Below are positions 48,512 to 58,305 of a stretch of 64,000 bases of DNA, piece after piece; positions within the stretch are counted from its first letter, which is position 1, and each line of letters starts with the position of its first letter. The position numbers and the translations under genes were made by a program. The stretch is from Pseudotabrizicola sediminis. GTDB lineage: Bacteria > Pseudomonadota > Alphaproteobacteria > Rhodobacterales > Rhodobacteraceae. The stretch lies in contig NZ_RPEM01000007.1 in NCBI RefSeq assembly GCF_004745575.1, positions 168,661 through 232,660 of the forward strand. The letters run 5' to 3'. The notes under the pieces are model-generated. The model ran no database searches. It saw only the letters and a list, made by a program, of their open reading frames with translations, and was not told the DNA's origin.

Positions 48512-51500
48512 TCAGTGCAAACGTGCCGCGGGAATGAGCAGGTTTGCAACCGGTCGCCGCGTCTGATGAATGGCGTGGGCCAAAGCGTGCAGCGAAACAG
48601 GCTTGGTCACAACCTCGGCAAAGCCAGCCGCCCGGTAATCTGCCACGTTCTGCGCCATCGCATGTGCTGTTACCGCCAGAATGGGCGGCAAGCCAGCGTC
48701 GCCTGCCTTGGTGCGCAGCTCTGACAAGGCGGTCAGCCCATCCTTGCGCGGCATGGAAATGTCCAGCAACACCAGATCAAACTGATCCGGCCCCCAGGCG
48801 TCCACCGCCTCATCCCCGTCACATACCAGCGTCACGGCGATGCCCAGTCGGTTCAGCATGGCCCGCATGATCAGCCGGTTGGTAGAATTGTCTTCGGCCA
48901 GCAGGGCACGCAGCCCTGCGACATCCGGCAAGTCCTGCATCGGGCCGGCCCCCTGCGGCGTGCTTTCAACCGGCAGCATCGGCAGGGTGAGCGTCACGGT
49001 CGTGCCTTTGCCATAGGTGCTGACCAGCGAAACCTCACCCTTCATCAAGGATACCAGCCGCCGCACGATGGGCAACCCCAGCCCGGTGCCCCCGAACCGC
49101 CGCGTGATGGATTCATCGCCTTGGGTGAATTCATCAAAGACAATCGCCGTCTGGTCTTCGCTCATGCCGATTCCGGTGTCGGAAATGAGGATGCGCAGCG
49201 CGCTGGCATGGGCCGCCACTTCCTCGATCGTGATCGTCACCGACCCGGACTCGGTGAATTTGATCGCGTTGCCGACAAGATTGTGCAGCACCTGCAACAG
49301 TCGGGTCGCATCCCCCATCCGCATCTTGCCGGTTCCGGCGCCAAGGATGACCTTCAGCCCAATCCCCTTGCCGCGCGCCGACACCCCGTGCATCGCTTCG
49401 ATCCGGGTGGCCAGATCACGCAGCGACAGCGGGGCCAGGTCAAGAACCAGCTTTCCACTTTCGATCTTTGCCAGATCCAGAATGTCATTCACCACCGACA
49501 GCAGATGCACCCCGGATTCGCGGATTGCATCCAGCATCGCCCCCTGTTTGGGGTCGCGGACACCTTCGGCCAACAGTTCTGCCATGCCGAGCACGCCATT
49601 CAACGGCGTGCGCAACTCGTGGCTCATATTGGCCAGAAACTGCGATTTCGCCCGGCTTGCGTCTTCGGCGCGATGGATCGCGGCGCGCAGATTGTCTTCG
49701 GCCTGCGCCGCCGCCGAAACATCGGTGATCGTACACACCACTCTGGCCTCGATCCCAGCCTCCGGCAAGACCGCCGCGTTCACGGAAAGCACCTTTGCGC
49801 GACCGTCCGCCAATCTTACCCGCAGCCTAAGATCACGGACCATATCACCCGAGTTCAGCGCAAGCTGGCATGGCAGGCCGGAAAACGGCAAGACGTTGCC
49901 AGACATATCATGCAGCCGCAGTCTGATCGGGTCACAAATCTGGTTCAACAACGCCTCGCCCGGCACTTCCAGGATGCGCTGTACTTCGCGGTTGAAAAAC
50001 ACGATCCGCGACGTGTCATCCACCGCAAGAATCCCCGAACCCGAGGTTTCCATCAGGGTCGACAGAAAATCGCGCTCTGCCTCCAGATCAACTTCAAGCC
50101 GTTTGCGGTCGCTGATATCCATATGCACGCCGGATGTGGCAGTCGCGTTTCCCTGCGCATCCCAGGCGGTGACATGCCCGCGCGATGCCACCCAAACCCA
50201 ATGGCCGTGTTTGTGGCGCAGCCGCAACTCGTCGGTGAACTTGGTCGTTTCGGTCGCAAAACGCCGCTGCATGTTCTGGTTCAGCCGGACCCAGTCATCC
50301 GGATGCAGCAGGCCTCTCCAGACAGCATCGGTCACTGGCCCAAGCTCTTCCAGCGTATAGCCCAGCATCTCGGCCCAGAGGTCGTTCACATGGCACAGGC
50401 CCTGAATCATGTCATGGTACCAAGTGCCGACCTCTGCGCCTTCGATGATCTGTTCAAGACGCTTTTCAGCCGCCTTGAGCGCCGAGACATCGAAATGCAC
50501 ACCAGACATCCGCATCGCAACCCCGCGTTCATCGCGCACGGACACTTGCCCGCGCGATTGCACCCAGACCCAATGGCCCGTCCGATGCCGCAGCCGGAAC
50601 ACCTGGTCGAAACGGTCCGTCTTGCCCTGCCTGACGCGGGCGACATTTGCGAGGGCCATCTCCTTGTCATCGGGGTGCAGCAGGTTCCGCCAAGAGGTGA
50701 CGGTGGTCGGTGCCAGCTCTGCGCAGGTCCAGCCCAGCATTTCCGCCCAGCGTTCGTTGATCAGGTTCTCCCCGGTAGCAAAGTCTGATTCCCACGTTCC
50801 TGCCTGCGAGCCCTCGATCACCTGTGAAAGCCGGCGCTGGTTGTCACGCTCGGCCGTCACATCAATCCGAAGGCCAACGCGCCCGCCGGACGGTGTCCGG
50901 CGATCCACCACACGCATCATGCGGCCATTCAGCAATTCGACCGTATCGTCATAGACCGGCAAATTCCGTGCAGCCATGATATCTTTGGTAAAGTCATCCT
51001 CGCGACCCTTGGCTTCGGGCCACCGGCCCAGGGCAAGACCAGCCCGAAGCAGATCTTCATAGCGCACGCCGGGAACCAGCATAGGTGCCAGTTCCGGATA
51101 GACTTCCGACATCTGGGAATTGACCATGACAATGCGGTCATCGGCATCGAAAAGCATAAACCCATGCGGCAGCGCCTCCACCGCTGTATGCAGCTCCGCC
51201 CGCGCGCGCACGGCCTCGTCCCGCACCGCCTGCACCTCTGCCAACTGCGCCCGCAGCGCGCTCACATCTTCGACCAGCAACCAGACCGCTTTCTTTCCGT
51301 TTCCTGCGCTCAGCATCAGACCGCGCAGAACCGACGGGAAACTTGATCCGTCGGGCCGGACAAACTGCTGATCCATTGGCCCGAACTGCCCGCCTTCCTC
51401 TAACGCGGCAACGGCAGTGTCGATGACACTCTCATGCTCGGCAACCACCAATGACCGGATGGTCGTGCCGATCAAAGCCTCGCGGTTCCAGTTGCCGAAC

Positions 51501-52039
51501 CCGGTGAAGGCAGCATTGGCCTCGATGATCGTGCCCGTCGCATAGTCGATCAACACCACCCCGACCGGAGACAGATCAAACATGATGCGCAGCAATCTGT
51601 CGCGCCGGGCGATCTTTGTCGTAGCCTGCTGTGCTGCCATCTGCCGCTCGGCCCCGGGCTGACCTGCAAGATAGAGCGCCGAAATCGTGCGCAAGACCGC
51701 ACCAAGCCCATGGCGCAAGGCCGCGGGCAGGGTTTCCGGCACCCCATCCAGAAGCACGCTGCCATGGGAAATCTGGACCGCTGAAAAATCGCTGGTCTGG
51801 CCCGAAACCCAGACCCTGTCTTCTATGGTCAGCCGCAGCGCGCAGCACAGCGCAGCTGACATACCGGACAAAGCCTGCTGGATCGCGGTTTGGGCGGGCT
51901 CCAGCCCACGGCCCAGAACACCGGCCTCTGCCAGATCCGCGACAATGTCGGGAAGCGCCAGAAGCAATGCTTCGGCGGTGTTTTCAGCCAAACCAGTGCC
52001 ATCCATAGCGTTCAGAGTGCGCCCTCCATCAGAACTCAC
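48512..52039 (-). CDS. Hybrid sensor histidine kinase with five PAS domains and a receiver
   Basis: This 1175-residue soluble protein has no membrane segment. Five PAS-type domains lie at about 152-265, 288-400, 405-525, 530-650 and 655-780. HisKA follows with phospho-histidine H807 (NMSHELRTPLNG), HATPase at about 905-1020 (VGNAIKFTESG, RRFGGTGLGL), and a C-terminal receiver with D1093 (LLDISMPRKDG). No Hpt protein or response regulator is adjacent. The start is GTG 52039; ATG 52006 is an alternative, and neither has a clear ribosome site. It begins 44 bases after soeC on the same strand and may be read with that operon. The signal is unknown. Confidence 0.92.
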   Translation of the reverse strand: MSSDGGRTLNAMDGTGLAENTAEALLLALPDIVADLAEAGVLGRGLEPAQTAIQQALSGMSAALCCALRLTIEDRVWVSGQTSDFSAVQISHGSVLLDGVPETLPAALRHGLGAVLRTISALYLAGQPGAERQMAAQQATTKIARRDRLLRIMFDLSPVGVVLIDYATGTIIEANAAFTGFGNWNREALIGTTIRSLVVAEHESVIDTAVAALEEGGQFGPMDQQFVRPDGSSFPSVLRGLMLSAGNGKKAVWLLVEDVSALRAQLAEVQAVRDEAVRARAELHTAVEALPHGFMLFDADDRIVMVNSQMSEVYPELAPMLVPGVRYEDLLRAGLALGRWPEAKGREDDFTKDIMAARNLPVYDDTVELLNGRMMRVVDRRTPSGGRVGLRIDVTAERDNQRRLSQVIEGSQAGTWESDFATGENLINERWAEMLGWTCAELAPTTVTSWRNLLHPDDKEMALANVARVRQGKTDRFDQVFRLRHRTGHWVWVQSRGQVSVRDERGVAMRMSGVHFDVSALKAAEKRLEQIIEGAEVGTWYHDMIQGLCHVNDLWAEMLGYTLEELGPVTDAVWRGLLHPDDWVRLNQNMQRRFATETTKFTDELRLRHKHGHWVWVASRGHVTAWDAQGNATATSGVHMDISDRKRLEVDLEAERDFLSTLMETSGSGILAVDDTSRIVFFNREVQRILEVPGEALLNQICDPIRLRLHDMSGNVLPFSGLPCQLALNSGDMVRDLRLRVRLADGRAKVLSVNAAVLPEAGIEARVVCTITDVSAAAQAEDNLRAAIHRAEDASRAKSQFLANMSHELRTPLNGVLGMAELLAEGVRDPKQGAMLDAIRESGVHLLSVVNDILDLAKIESGKLVLDLAPLSLRDLATRIEAMHGVSARGKGIGLKVILGAGTGKMRMGDATRLLQVLHNLVGNAIKFTESGSVTITIEEVAAHASALRILISDTGIGMSEDQTAIVFDEFTQGDESITRRFGGTGLGLPIVRRLVSLMKGEVSLVSTYGKGTTVTLTLPMLPVESTPQGAGPMQDLPDVAGLRALLAEDNSTNRLIMRAMLNRLGIAVTLVCDGDEAVDAWGPDQFDLVLLDISMPRKDGLTALSELRTKAGDAGLPPILAVTAHAMAQNVADYRAAGFAEVVTKPVSLHALAHAIHQTRRPVANLLIPAARLH

Positions 52040-52083
52040 TGCGGGCGCAGCATGGTCTACCCGCCGCCACCGCGCAAGGGCGC

Positions 52084-52953
52084 TTATCGTTTTCCGTAGT
52101 ACAGGCCGACCACGTGCTCTGCTTGGGCAAAAAACAGCCAGCGTTGGGCAAATGCCCCCAGCAGATGCAGCGGCACCGCAACATAGGGCCCGTATCTGCC
52201 CGGCAAAAGCAGCATGGCCAGAAACGGCAAGACCACACTCAGAAAAAGCGCCAGCGCGCGCAGTTTTGGCACATGCCGGCGGCCAACCACAAAGATCATC
52301 TCGTGCAGCAGGTAGCTGCCAGCGGTATGGGCCGGTTCAAACACGCTCAGCTGACCCCGCCCTCCAAGCCCGGTCGCCGTGCCCAGCGTGCTGCCTGCGC
52401 GGGCAAATGCGCCATCCCCCACCCGCCAGTGCAGCGCCATCATCCCGCCAAGCACCAGCAGGGCCAGCAATGATGGCATCCGCAACCCAGCCAGCAGGCA
52501 GCCACCCGCAGCGCCAAAGGCCAAAAACAGCACCGGCACGGTCCAGTGATGCCAGCGCGGCACGGCACGGATCTGGGCATACAGCATGCCAGTGGCGGCA
52601 ATGGTGACAACCGCCAGCCCCGCCCCTAGCCAGCCAAAGGTGCCCGGCAGACCTAGGTGCAGCCAATCCGACAGCGCGACAGGGGCCAACGCCAGCAGCG
52701 TCAGCACCGCCCCCCACGCCTCGCGGCTCAGCCAGCTGGACCGCCACTGCGTGAACGCCCGCCACGCCCGCTGCGGATTGCCAAGGTGAAAGGCCGACGC
52801 GGCAAGCCCGATACTGGCCAGCGCGTAGCCGACAAACCAGTGCCAGAACGCCGCGATGCCACTGTAGTCATGCACGGTGGCCAGCAGTGCCAGATAGCCA
52901 AAGCCCATGCCGGACAGAACGGTGAAGATGATGACAGAGGGTGCCGGATTCAT
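52084..52953 (-). CDS. soeC: Membrane anchor of the sulfite-oxidising complex (DmsC/SoeC-like)
   Basis: This 289-residue protein has about eight membrane helices and the DmsC-family layout (FHLGNPQRAWRAFTQWRSSWLSREAW near residue 60; shown to identify it). It should anchor the SoeAB dimer on the cytoplasmic face and pass electrons to quinone. The ATG directly abuts the soeB stop. E. coli DmsC is a sequence relative, but the soeA and xsc context supports the sulfite role. Confidence 0.85.
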   Translation of the reverse strand: MNPAPSVIIFTVLSGMGFGYLALLATVHDYSGIAAFWHWFVGYALASIGLAASAFHLGNPQRAWRAFTQWRSSWLSREAWGAVLTLLALAPVALSDWLHLGLPGTFGWLGAGLAVVTIAATGMLYAQIRAVPRWHHWTVPVLFLAFGAAGGCLLAGLRMPSLLALLVLGGMMALHWRVGDGAFARAGSTLGTATGLGGRGQLSVFEPAHTAGSYLLHEMIFVVGRRHVPKLRALALFLSVVLPFLAMLLLPGRYGPYVAVPLHLLGAFAQRWLFFAQAEHVVGLYYGKR

Positions 52954-53691
52954 TCAGATTTTCCCCAAAACCCGGTCCAGCCATCCGGCAAAGCCAGTCG
53001 CCTGAATGTCCAGCAAGGGTGCCAGCAGGCTGGCCTTATCAGGCCGGTCCTTCTTGCGCGGGGCCAGGTATTTGTTCACAGGCCGCGTGCCCTGTTCCGG
53101 CATCAGATCATAGCCCCCCCGCGCCGCCACCAGCTGGCTGACCGCGCTCTGCGGGTCGGCCAGATCGCCGAAATGCCGCGCGCCGGTCGGGCAGGTGCGT
53201 ACGCAGGCGGGTTCGCGGTCTTCCTCCGGCAGGTTCTCGTTGTAGATCCGGTCGACGCAAAGCGTGCATTTCTTCATCACCCCGGCATCCGCATCCATTT
53301 CCCGCGCGCCGTAAGGGCAAGCCCAGGCGCACAAGCCGCAGCCGATGCAGGCGTCCTCATTCACCAGCACGATCCCATCCTCGACCCGCTTGTAACTGGC
53401 CCCCGTGGGGCAGACGGTAACACACGGAGCATCCGTGCAATGCAGGCAGGACCGCGGGAAGTTCACAATCATTGGGGCCGCGTCGGCAGGCTGCACCTGA
53501 TAACTGTGCACCCGGTTGAGGAACGTGCCGGAAGGTGTTGAACCATAAGGGTTCTGGTCCGACAATGGCACACCATACCCTTGATCGTTCCAGCCCTTGC
53601 AGGCAGTCACGCAGGCCTGACAGCCGACACAGGTATCCAGATCGATCACCAGCCCAAGCGTACGCTCGGATCTTCCCGGCAGACAGGTCAT
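52954..53691 (-). CDS. soeB: Four-cluster ferredoxin subunit of the sulfite-oxidising complex
   Basis: This 245-residue iron-sulfur protein has four [4Fe-4S] motifs: CVGCQACVTAC (C21, C24, C27, then C31), CLHCTDAPCVTVCP, CIGCGLCAWACP, and CTLC with a final CVRTCP. It should shuttle electrons from the molybdenum site of SoeA to SoeC. Its start overlaps the soeA stop by 4 bases. There is no signal peptide, consistent with a cytoplasmic complex. DmsB is the nearest well-known relative. Confidence 0.88.
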   Translation of the reverse strand: MTCLPGRSERTLGLVIDLDTCVGCQACVTACKGWNDQGYGVPLSDQNPYGSTPSGTFLNRVHSYQVQPADAAPMIVNFPRSCLHCTDAPCVTVCPTGASYKRVEDGIVLVNEDACIGCGLCAWACPYGAREMDADAGVMKKCTLCVDRIYNENLPEEDREPACVRTCPTGARHFGDLADPQSAVSQLVAARGGYDLMPEQGTRPVNKYLAPRKKDRPDKASLLAPLLDIQATGFAGWLDRVLGKI

Positions 53692-56471
53692 CGCTTGCTC
53701 CCTTCCGGTACCACACGCGGTACCGCACCAAAGGCGGGCAGGCTTTCCCCCATCTGCGGCGGCTCTGCCCGCTCAATCCGCACCCTCAGATCGAACCACG
53801 CCGCCTGCCCGGTTACCGGGTCGGAATTCGAATAGCGCATGCCGTCCCCCTTTGCTGGCAAGAGTTCCGAGATCAGATGATTCAGCAGAAATCCCTGCTT
53901 GGCCTCTGTCGCCCCCTCACTCAACGCCCACGCCCCTTTGCGTTTGCCGATCGCATTCCATGTCCAGACGGTGTTTTCGTTCAGCGCCGCCATCTGCACC
54001 ACCGGCACCGTGATCTGCCCGGTGGGCGAAGTCACCCGTGCCCAATCCCCCTCAGAAAACCCATGCTGCTGCCACAGCTTTGCCGGCACAAACAACGGGT
54101 TATGCCCCCGGATCTGCCGCAGCCAGGCATTCTGGCCGCCCCAGCTGTGATACATGTCCATCGGGCGTTGGGTCAGGGCATGGACGGTAAAGCCAAATGG
54201 TTCTGCCGCATCGCCAAAGGGTTCATACCACACCGGCAAAGGGTCCATCGCCAGCTTCAGGCGGTTCCGCAGATGATCCGGGGGCTGCACCGCGCCATGG
54301 CCTTCGGCGGCAAGCTGAAAGCGGCGCATCGGTTCGGACCAGATGTTGAACAGATAGGGCTGCGGCGTGTCAAACAGCCCGACCTGCACCGCCCAATCCT
54401 GATAGGCGCTGTTCCACGGCTTGAAAAACGCAGCCTCCGCCGGCACATGCGCCTGATAGAACCCGCCGTTTTCAATGTAGCGCGCCATCTGGTCAGGGTT
54501 GGCCGCACCCCGCCCTTCACCATCGCCACTGCCGCGAAAGCCCATCAGCGGGCCGACACCGGGGCGGCGGATGTGGTTCACGATGTAATCGGCGTAATCC
54601 TTGAACTTCGCCGTGCCATCGTCGTTCACCATCCCCGGCAGGCCCAGCCTTGCCCCCAGATCCAGCAGCACCGATTGGAACCCGCGCACATCGCGGTCGG
54701 GCTCCACCACCGGCCAGCGGATCGCATCGCCCGCCGCATCCGGCTCGCTCACGGGGCGGTCCAACATGCTGATGCAGTCGTGGCGTTCCAGATAGGTCGT
54801 ATCGGGCAGGATCAGATCGGCATAGGCCACCATTTCCGACGCATAGGCATCGGAATAGATGATGCGCGGAATGGTATAACTGCCATCCGGCTCTTGCGCT
54901 GTCAGCATTTCCATCACCTGCGCGGTGTTCATCGAAGAATTCCACGCCATGTTCGCCATGTACAGGAACAGCGTATCTATCCGGTACGGATCGCCTGCAT
55001 GTGCATTGGGGATGACCATATGCATCAGCCCATGGGCGGAAAACGGGTTTTCCCACGAGAACGCCTTGTCGATCCGCGCCGGGCTGCCGTCGGGCAGCAG
55101 CGCCAACTGGTCCGGCCCGCGCACATAGCCCAGATGCGGGCCCGACAGCGGCTTGCCGGGCACGGTCACGAAATGCGGGGTGGGATGTGCCTCCATCGGT
55201 TTCGGGTAGGGCGGCTTCATCCGCCAGCTGCCGGGGGTTTCCACCGCGCCCAGCAGGATCTGCAACAGATGCAGCGCGCGGGCGGTCTGGAACCCGTTGG
55301 AATGGGCCGAAATGCCGCGCATGGCGTGGAAACTGACCGGGCGGCCGATCATGGTGTCATGCGCATCGCCCCGGAAATCGACCCAAGGCTGTTTGATTTC
55401 AATGGCCTGATCAAAGGCCACGCTTGCGAGTTCCGCTGCCAGCTGCCTGATACGCAGCGCGGTCACGCCACAGCGCGCCGCAACCGCCTCGGGCGCATAG
55501 TCCGGCGACAAATAGCGTTCCGCCATGTGCTGAAACACCGTGCGATGGCCTTGCCACACCGCCCCCAGATCGGGCTGCACGCCTTTGGCCTCCCACGGGG
55601 CAGGCATGCCAGTGCGGCGGTCGATCACGAAAGGCTGCGCTTCGGCGTTGCGCACGAACAGGCCCTTCTCCGGGCCTGCCGCCTCATTGATCAGGTAAGC
55701 CGCGTTGGTGAAGCGCGCCAGATATTCCAGATCCACCTTGCCCGCCTCCAGCAGGCAATGGATCAGCGACAGGATCAGCAAGCCATCGGTGCCCGGCGTG
55801 ATGCCGATCCAGTCATCGGCCACCGCGTTGTACCCGGTGCGGATCGGGTTGACCCCGATCACCCGCGCGCCGCGATCCTTCATCTGGCCGATGCCGATCT
55901 TGATCGGGTTGCTGTCATGGTCTTCGGCCACGCCGAACAGCACGAACAGCTTGCTGCGCTCCCAATCCGGCGCGCCAAACTCCCAGAACGCGCCGCCAAG
56001 GGTGTAGATCCCCGCCGCCGCCATGTTGACCGAACAGAACCCGCCATGCGCGGCATAGTTGGGCGTGCCGAAAGCCTGCGCCCACCAACCGGTGAAAGAC
56101 TGCGACTGGTCGCGCCCGGTGAAGAACGCCAGCTTTTCCGGCGCGGTCTCGCGCAACGGGCGCATCCAGTCCACCGCCGTCTGCAGCGCCTCGTCCCAGC
56201 TGATCGGCTCGAACGCGCCCGACCCGCGTGGGCCAACCCGGCGCAGTGGCGTGCGCAAGCGGCTGGGCGCGGTGACCTGCATGATCCCGGCAGCCCCCTT
56301 GGCGCACAGCACGCCCTTGTTGATCGGGTGGTCGCGGTTGCCTTCGATATAAGTGACCTTGCCGCTGTTCAGATGCACATTGATGCCGCAGCGGCAGGCG
56401 CACATATAGCAGGTGGTTTTGCGAACCTCATCAGAGACATGGGGCGATGTGTTCAGACGCGGTTGGTTCAT
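53688..56471 (-). CDS. soeA: Molybdopterin subunit of cytoplasmic sulfite dehydrogenase (SoeA)
   Basis: This 927-residue Mo-bisMGD oxidoreductase has an N-terminal [4Fe-4S] motif (C21, C24, C28, C56; CYMCACRCG and GVLCAKG) and no Tat signal, so it is cytoplasmic. Molybdopterin segments include VAEDHDSNPIKIG and PDTTYLERHD. The Soe identity rests on context: it is cotranslated with xsc and tauE through ackA, and followed by ferredoxin and anchor subunits. It would oxidise sulfite from Xsc to sulfate. A DMSO or polysulfide reductase is the sequence-level alternative but would normally be exported. Confidence 0.87.
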   Translation of the reverse strand: MNQPRLNTSPHVSDEVRKTTCYMCACRCGINVHLNSGKVTYIEGNRDHPINKGVLCAKGAAGIMQVTAPSRLRTPLRRVGPRGSGAFEPISWDEALQTAVDWMRPLRETAPEKLAFFTGRDQSQSFTGWWAQAFGTPNYAAHGGFCSVNMAAAGIYTLGGAFWEFGAPDWERSKLFVLFGVAEDHDSNPIKIGIGQMKDRGARVIGVNPIRTGYNAVADDWIGITPGTDGLLILSLIHCLLEAGKVDLEYLARFTNAAYLINEAAGPEKGLFVRNAEAQPFVIDRRTGMPAPWEAKGVQPDLGAVWQGHRTVFQHMAERYLSPDYAPEAVAARCGVTALRIRQLAAELASVAFDQAIEIKQPWVDFRGDAHDTMIGRPVSFHAMRGISAHSNGFQTARALHLLQILLGAVETPGSWRMKPPYPKPMEAHPTPHFVTVPGKPLSGPHLGYVRGPDQLALLPDGSPARIDKAFSWENPFSAHGLMHMVIPNAHAGDPYRIDTLFLYMANMAWNSSMNTAQVMEMLTAQEPDGSYTIPRIIYSDAYASEMVAYADLILPDTTYLERHDCISMLDRPVSEPDAAGDAIRWPVVEPDRDVRGFQSVLLDLGARLGLPGMVNDDGTAKFKDYADYIVNHIRRPGVGPLMGFRGSGDGEGRGAANPDQMARYIENGGFYQAHVPAEAAFFKPWNSAYQDWAVQVGLFDTPQPYLFNIWSEPMRRFQLAAEGHGAVQPPDHLRNRLKLAMDPLPVWYEPFGDAAEPFGFTVHALTQRPMDMYHSWGGQNAWLRQIRGHNPLFVPAKLWQQHGFSEGDWARVTSPTGQITVPVVQMAALNENTVWTWNAIGKRKGAWALSEGATEAKQGFLLNHLISELLPAKGDGMRYSNSDPVTGQAAWFDLRVRIERAEPPQMGESLPAFGAVPRVVPEGSKR

Positions 56472-57565
56472 CGCAGCCCCTCCTCTTGCCGCATGACGGC
56501 CCCGGCTTCTAAGGCAATCTGGCGTTCTTCATCGGCGGGAACGGTCCAGATCGCGACGCCGGATGTCGCCGCATGCAGGGCCGGAGCCCCTCGCGCATTG
56601 GCCTCACCGTCCAGCACCGCCCCCAGAAAGGCAAGCTGGTTCACGATTTTGGAACGGATGATACCGTCATTCTCGCCAATCCCGCCGGTGAAGGTGATCG
56701 CATCCAGACCGCCAAGCGCGGCACACAGCGATGCCCCATGCCGCGCCGCCCAATAGCAGAAATGATCAATGGCAAACCTCGCCTCCGGCGTGCCGGCCGC
56801 GTGCAGGGCGCGCATGTCGTTGCTGCCACCCAGCGCTTTCAGCCCCGAGGCGCGGTTGAGCATTTCCCCGGCGCCATCAATCCCGTAGCGTGCAGCCAGA
56901 TCCAGCACCACCGCTGGATCAAGCCCGCCGGGACGGGTTCCCATGGTCAGCCCATCCAGCGGCGAAAACCCCATGCTGGAGGCGACCGACCGACCGTCGG
57001 CAATAGCGCAAGCAGATGCGCCATTGCCCAAATGGAACGAAAGCATGCGTTTTGGCTGTGGTTTTTCCGTAAATTCTTGCACATTTCGAACAATTGCGGA
57101 GTATGACAACCCATGAAATCCGTACCGCCGCAGCCCCTTTTGCCGCTCGGCCAGCGGCAAAGCATAGGCTGTCGCCACCTCCGGATTGGTTGCATGGAAT
57201 GCCGTGTCAAACGCCGCATATTGCGGCATCGCGGGCCACAGCCGCGCCACGGCGCGCATGCCTGCCAAGGCGGGCGGGTTGTGCAAAGGGGCGAGCCCTG
57301 CGCAAGCCGCAATCTCTGCATCTACCTCTGGCGTGATGCGGCAGGTCTGGGTCAGCCCTGCCCCGCCATGCACCACCCGGTGCGCGGCCGCCCGCAGCTC
57401 AGCCGCAGGCACCGCCAGCCGCTGCAGCCCCAGTGTCAGGGCCGCCGCGTGATCCGCCGGGCCGCCACTGCCGATCTGTTCCACCTGCGCCTGTGCGCAA
57501 AGCGTCATGCCGGCAAACACCGCCAGCTTGACTGAAGACGAGCCCGAATTGACCACCAGAAGCAT
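56468..57565 (-). CDS. ackA: Acetate kinase family protein
   Basis: This 365-residue ASKHA kinase starts MLLVVNSGSSSVK with N6 in the phosphate loop. It has HRVVHGGAGLTQT, AFDTAFHAT, RRYGFHGLSY, FHLGNGASACAI and FTGGIGENDG. It is about 35 residues shorter than E. coli AckA. In the xsc operon it would turn acetyl phosphate into acetate and ATP. The ATG overlaps the tauE stop (TGATG); the frame continues upstream through tauE but that is not coding. Pta is not present next to it in this window. Confidence 0.9.
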   Translation of the reverse strand: MLLVVNSGSSSVKLAVFAGMTLCAQAQVEQIGSGGPADHAAALTLGLQRLAVPAAELRAAAHRVVHGGAGLTQTCRITPEVDAEIAACAGLAPLHNPPALAGMRAVARLWPAMPQYAAFDTAFHATNPEVATAYALPLAERQKGLRRYGFHGLSYSAIVRNVQEFTEKPQPKRMLSFHLGNGASACAIADGRSVASSMGFSPLDGLTMGTRPGGLDPAVVLDLAARYGIDGAGEMLNRASGLKALGGSNDMRALHAAGTPEARFAIDHFCYWAARHGASLCAALGGLDAITFTGGIGENDGIIRSKIVNQLAFLGAVLDGEANARGAPALHAATSGVAIWTVPADEERQIALEAGAVMRQEEGLR

Positions 57566-58305
57566 CACATCACCGATTTCAAAAGCCCTGCCACCGACAG
57601 CCCCGTGAGCAGCAGGATGGCAAAGCGCCGGAAATCCTGCGGGCTGGTGCTGGCAAAGCGCCGCCCGCCAAGCCATAACCCGATCAGCATAAACGGCAAA
57701 CCGAAGGCCGTCGCGATGAAACTGTCGCGGGTGATCTGACCAGCCTGCCACAGCACCGGCAACGACCATAAATCCAGCACGGTGAAATAGGCGATGACCG
57801 TCGCCCGAAACACCACCGGGGCCACCCCTTGCGCGGTGAAGAACACCGCCACCGGCAAGCCCCCCACCGCCATCCCATTGGCAAGGCCCGACACCGCCCC
57901 CACACCGACATGTGCGCCATCCCCTTGCCGCCCGATGCGCCAGCCCGCCAGCAGCAGCCCGCACATCATCAGCACGAACACCGACAGCACCGCCCGCCCC
58001 AGATCTGCACCGGCCCATTGCACCGCCGCCACGCCCAAAGGCACGCCCACCAGACAGCCCGCGAACAACCCCGCCACACGCCGCCAGTCGATATGCGCCC
58101 AGATCCCGCGCGCCTGCCCGGCGGTCATGAAGATATCGGCAAGGATCACCACCGGGACAAAGGGGAACGGGTCGGTCACCAAGGCGGCAAACAGCATCAC
58201 CAAAGCGGCAAAGCCAAAGCCGGAATAGCCGCGCACATAGCCCGCCACGACCATGCCGGCGGCGACCAGCGCCGCCTCGGCCCCGGTCAGCCCAAAGGGG
58301 ATCAT
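57565..58305 (-). CDS. tauE: TauE/SafE-family sulfite or sulfonate exporter
   Basis: This 246-residue protein has about eight membrane helices, with the two half-repeats expected of TauE/SafE carriers (AGYVRGYSGFGFAALVM and GVGAVSGLANGMAVGGLPV). In taurine degraders, members of this family are proposed to export sulfite. The start overlaps the xsc stop by 4 bases, and ackA overlaps its stop. Which anion it carries is inferred from the operon. Confidence 0.88.
   Translation of the reverse strand: MIPFGLTGAEAALVAAGMVVAGYVRGYSGFGFAALVMLFAALVTDPFPFVPVVILADIFMTAGQARGIWAHIDWRRVAGLFAGCLVGVPLGVAAVQWAGADLGRAVLSVFVLMMCGLLLAGWRIGRQGDGAHVGVGAVSGLANGMAVGGLPVAVFFTAQGVAPVVFRATVIAYFTVLDLWSLPVLWQAGQITRDSFIATAFGLPFMLIGLWLGGRRFASTSPQDFRRFAILLLTGLSVAGLLKSVM

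Noticed and set aside
53688-56471. DMSO reductase or polysulfide reductase as the function of the molybdoenzyme
   Set aside because: No Tat signal is present and the gene is coupled to xsc, tauE and ackA, which fits cytoplasmic sulfite oxidation better. The sequence alone cannot fully exclude it.
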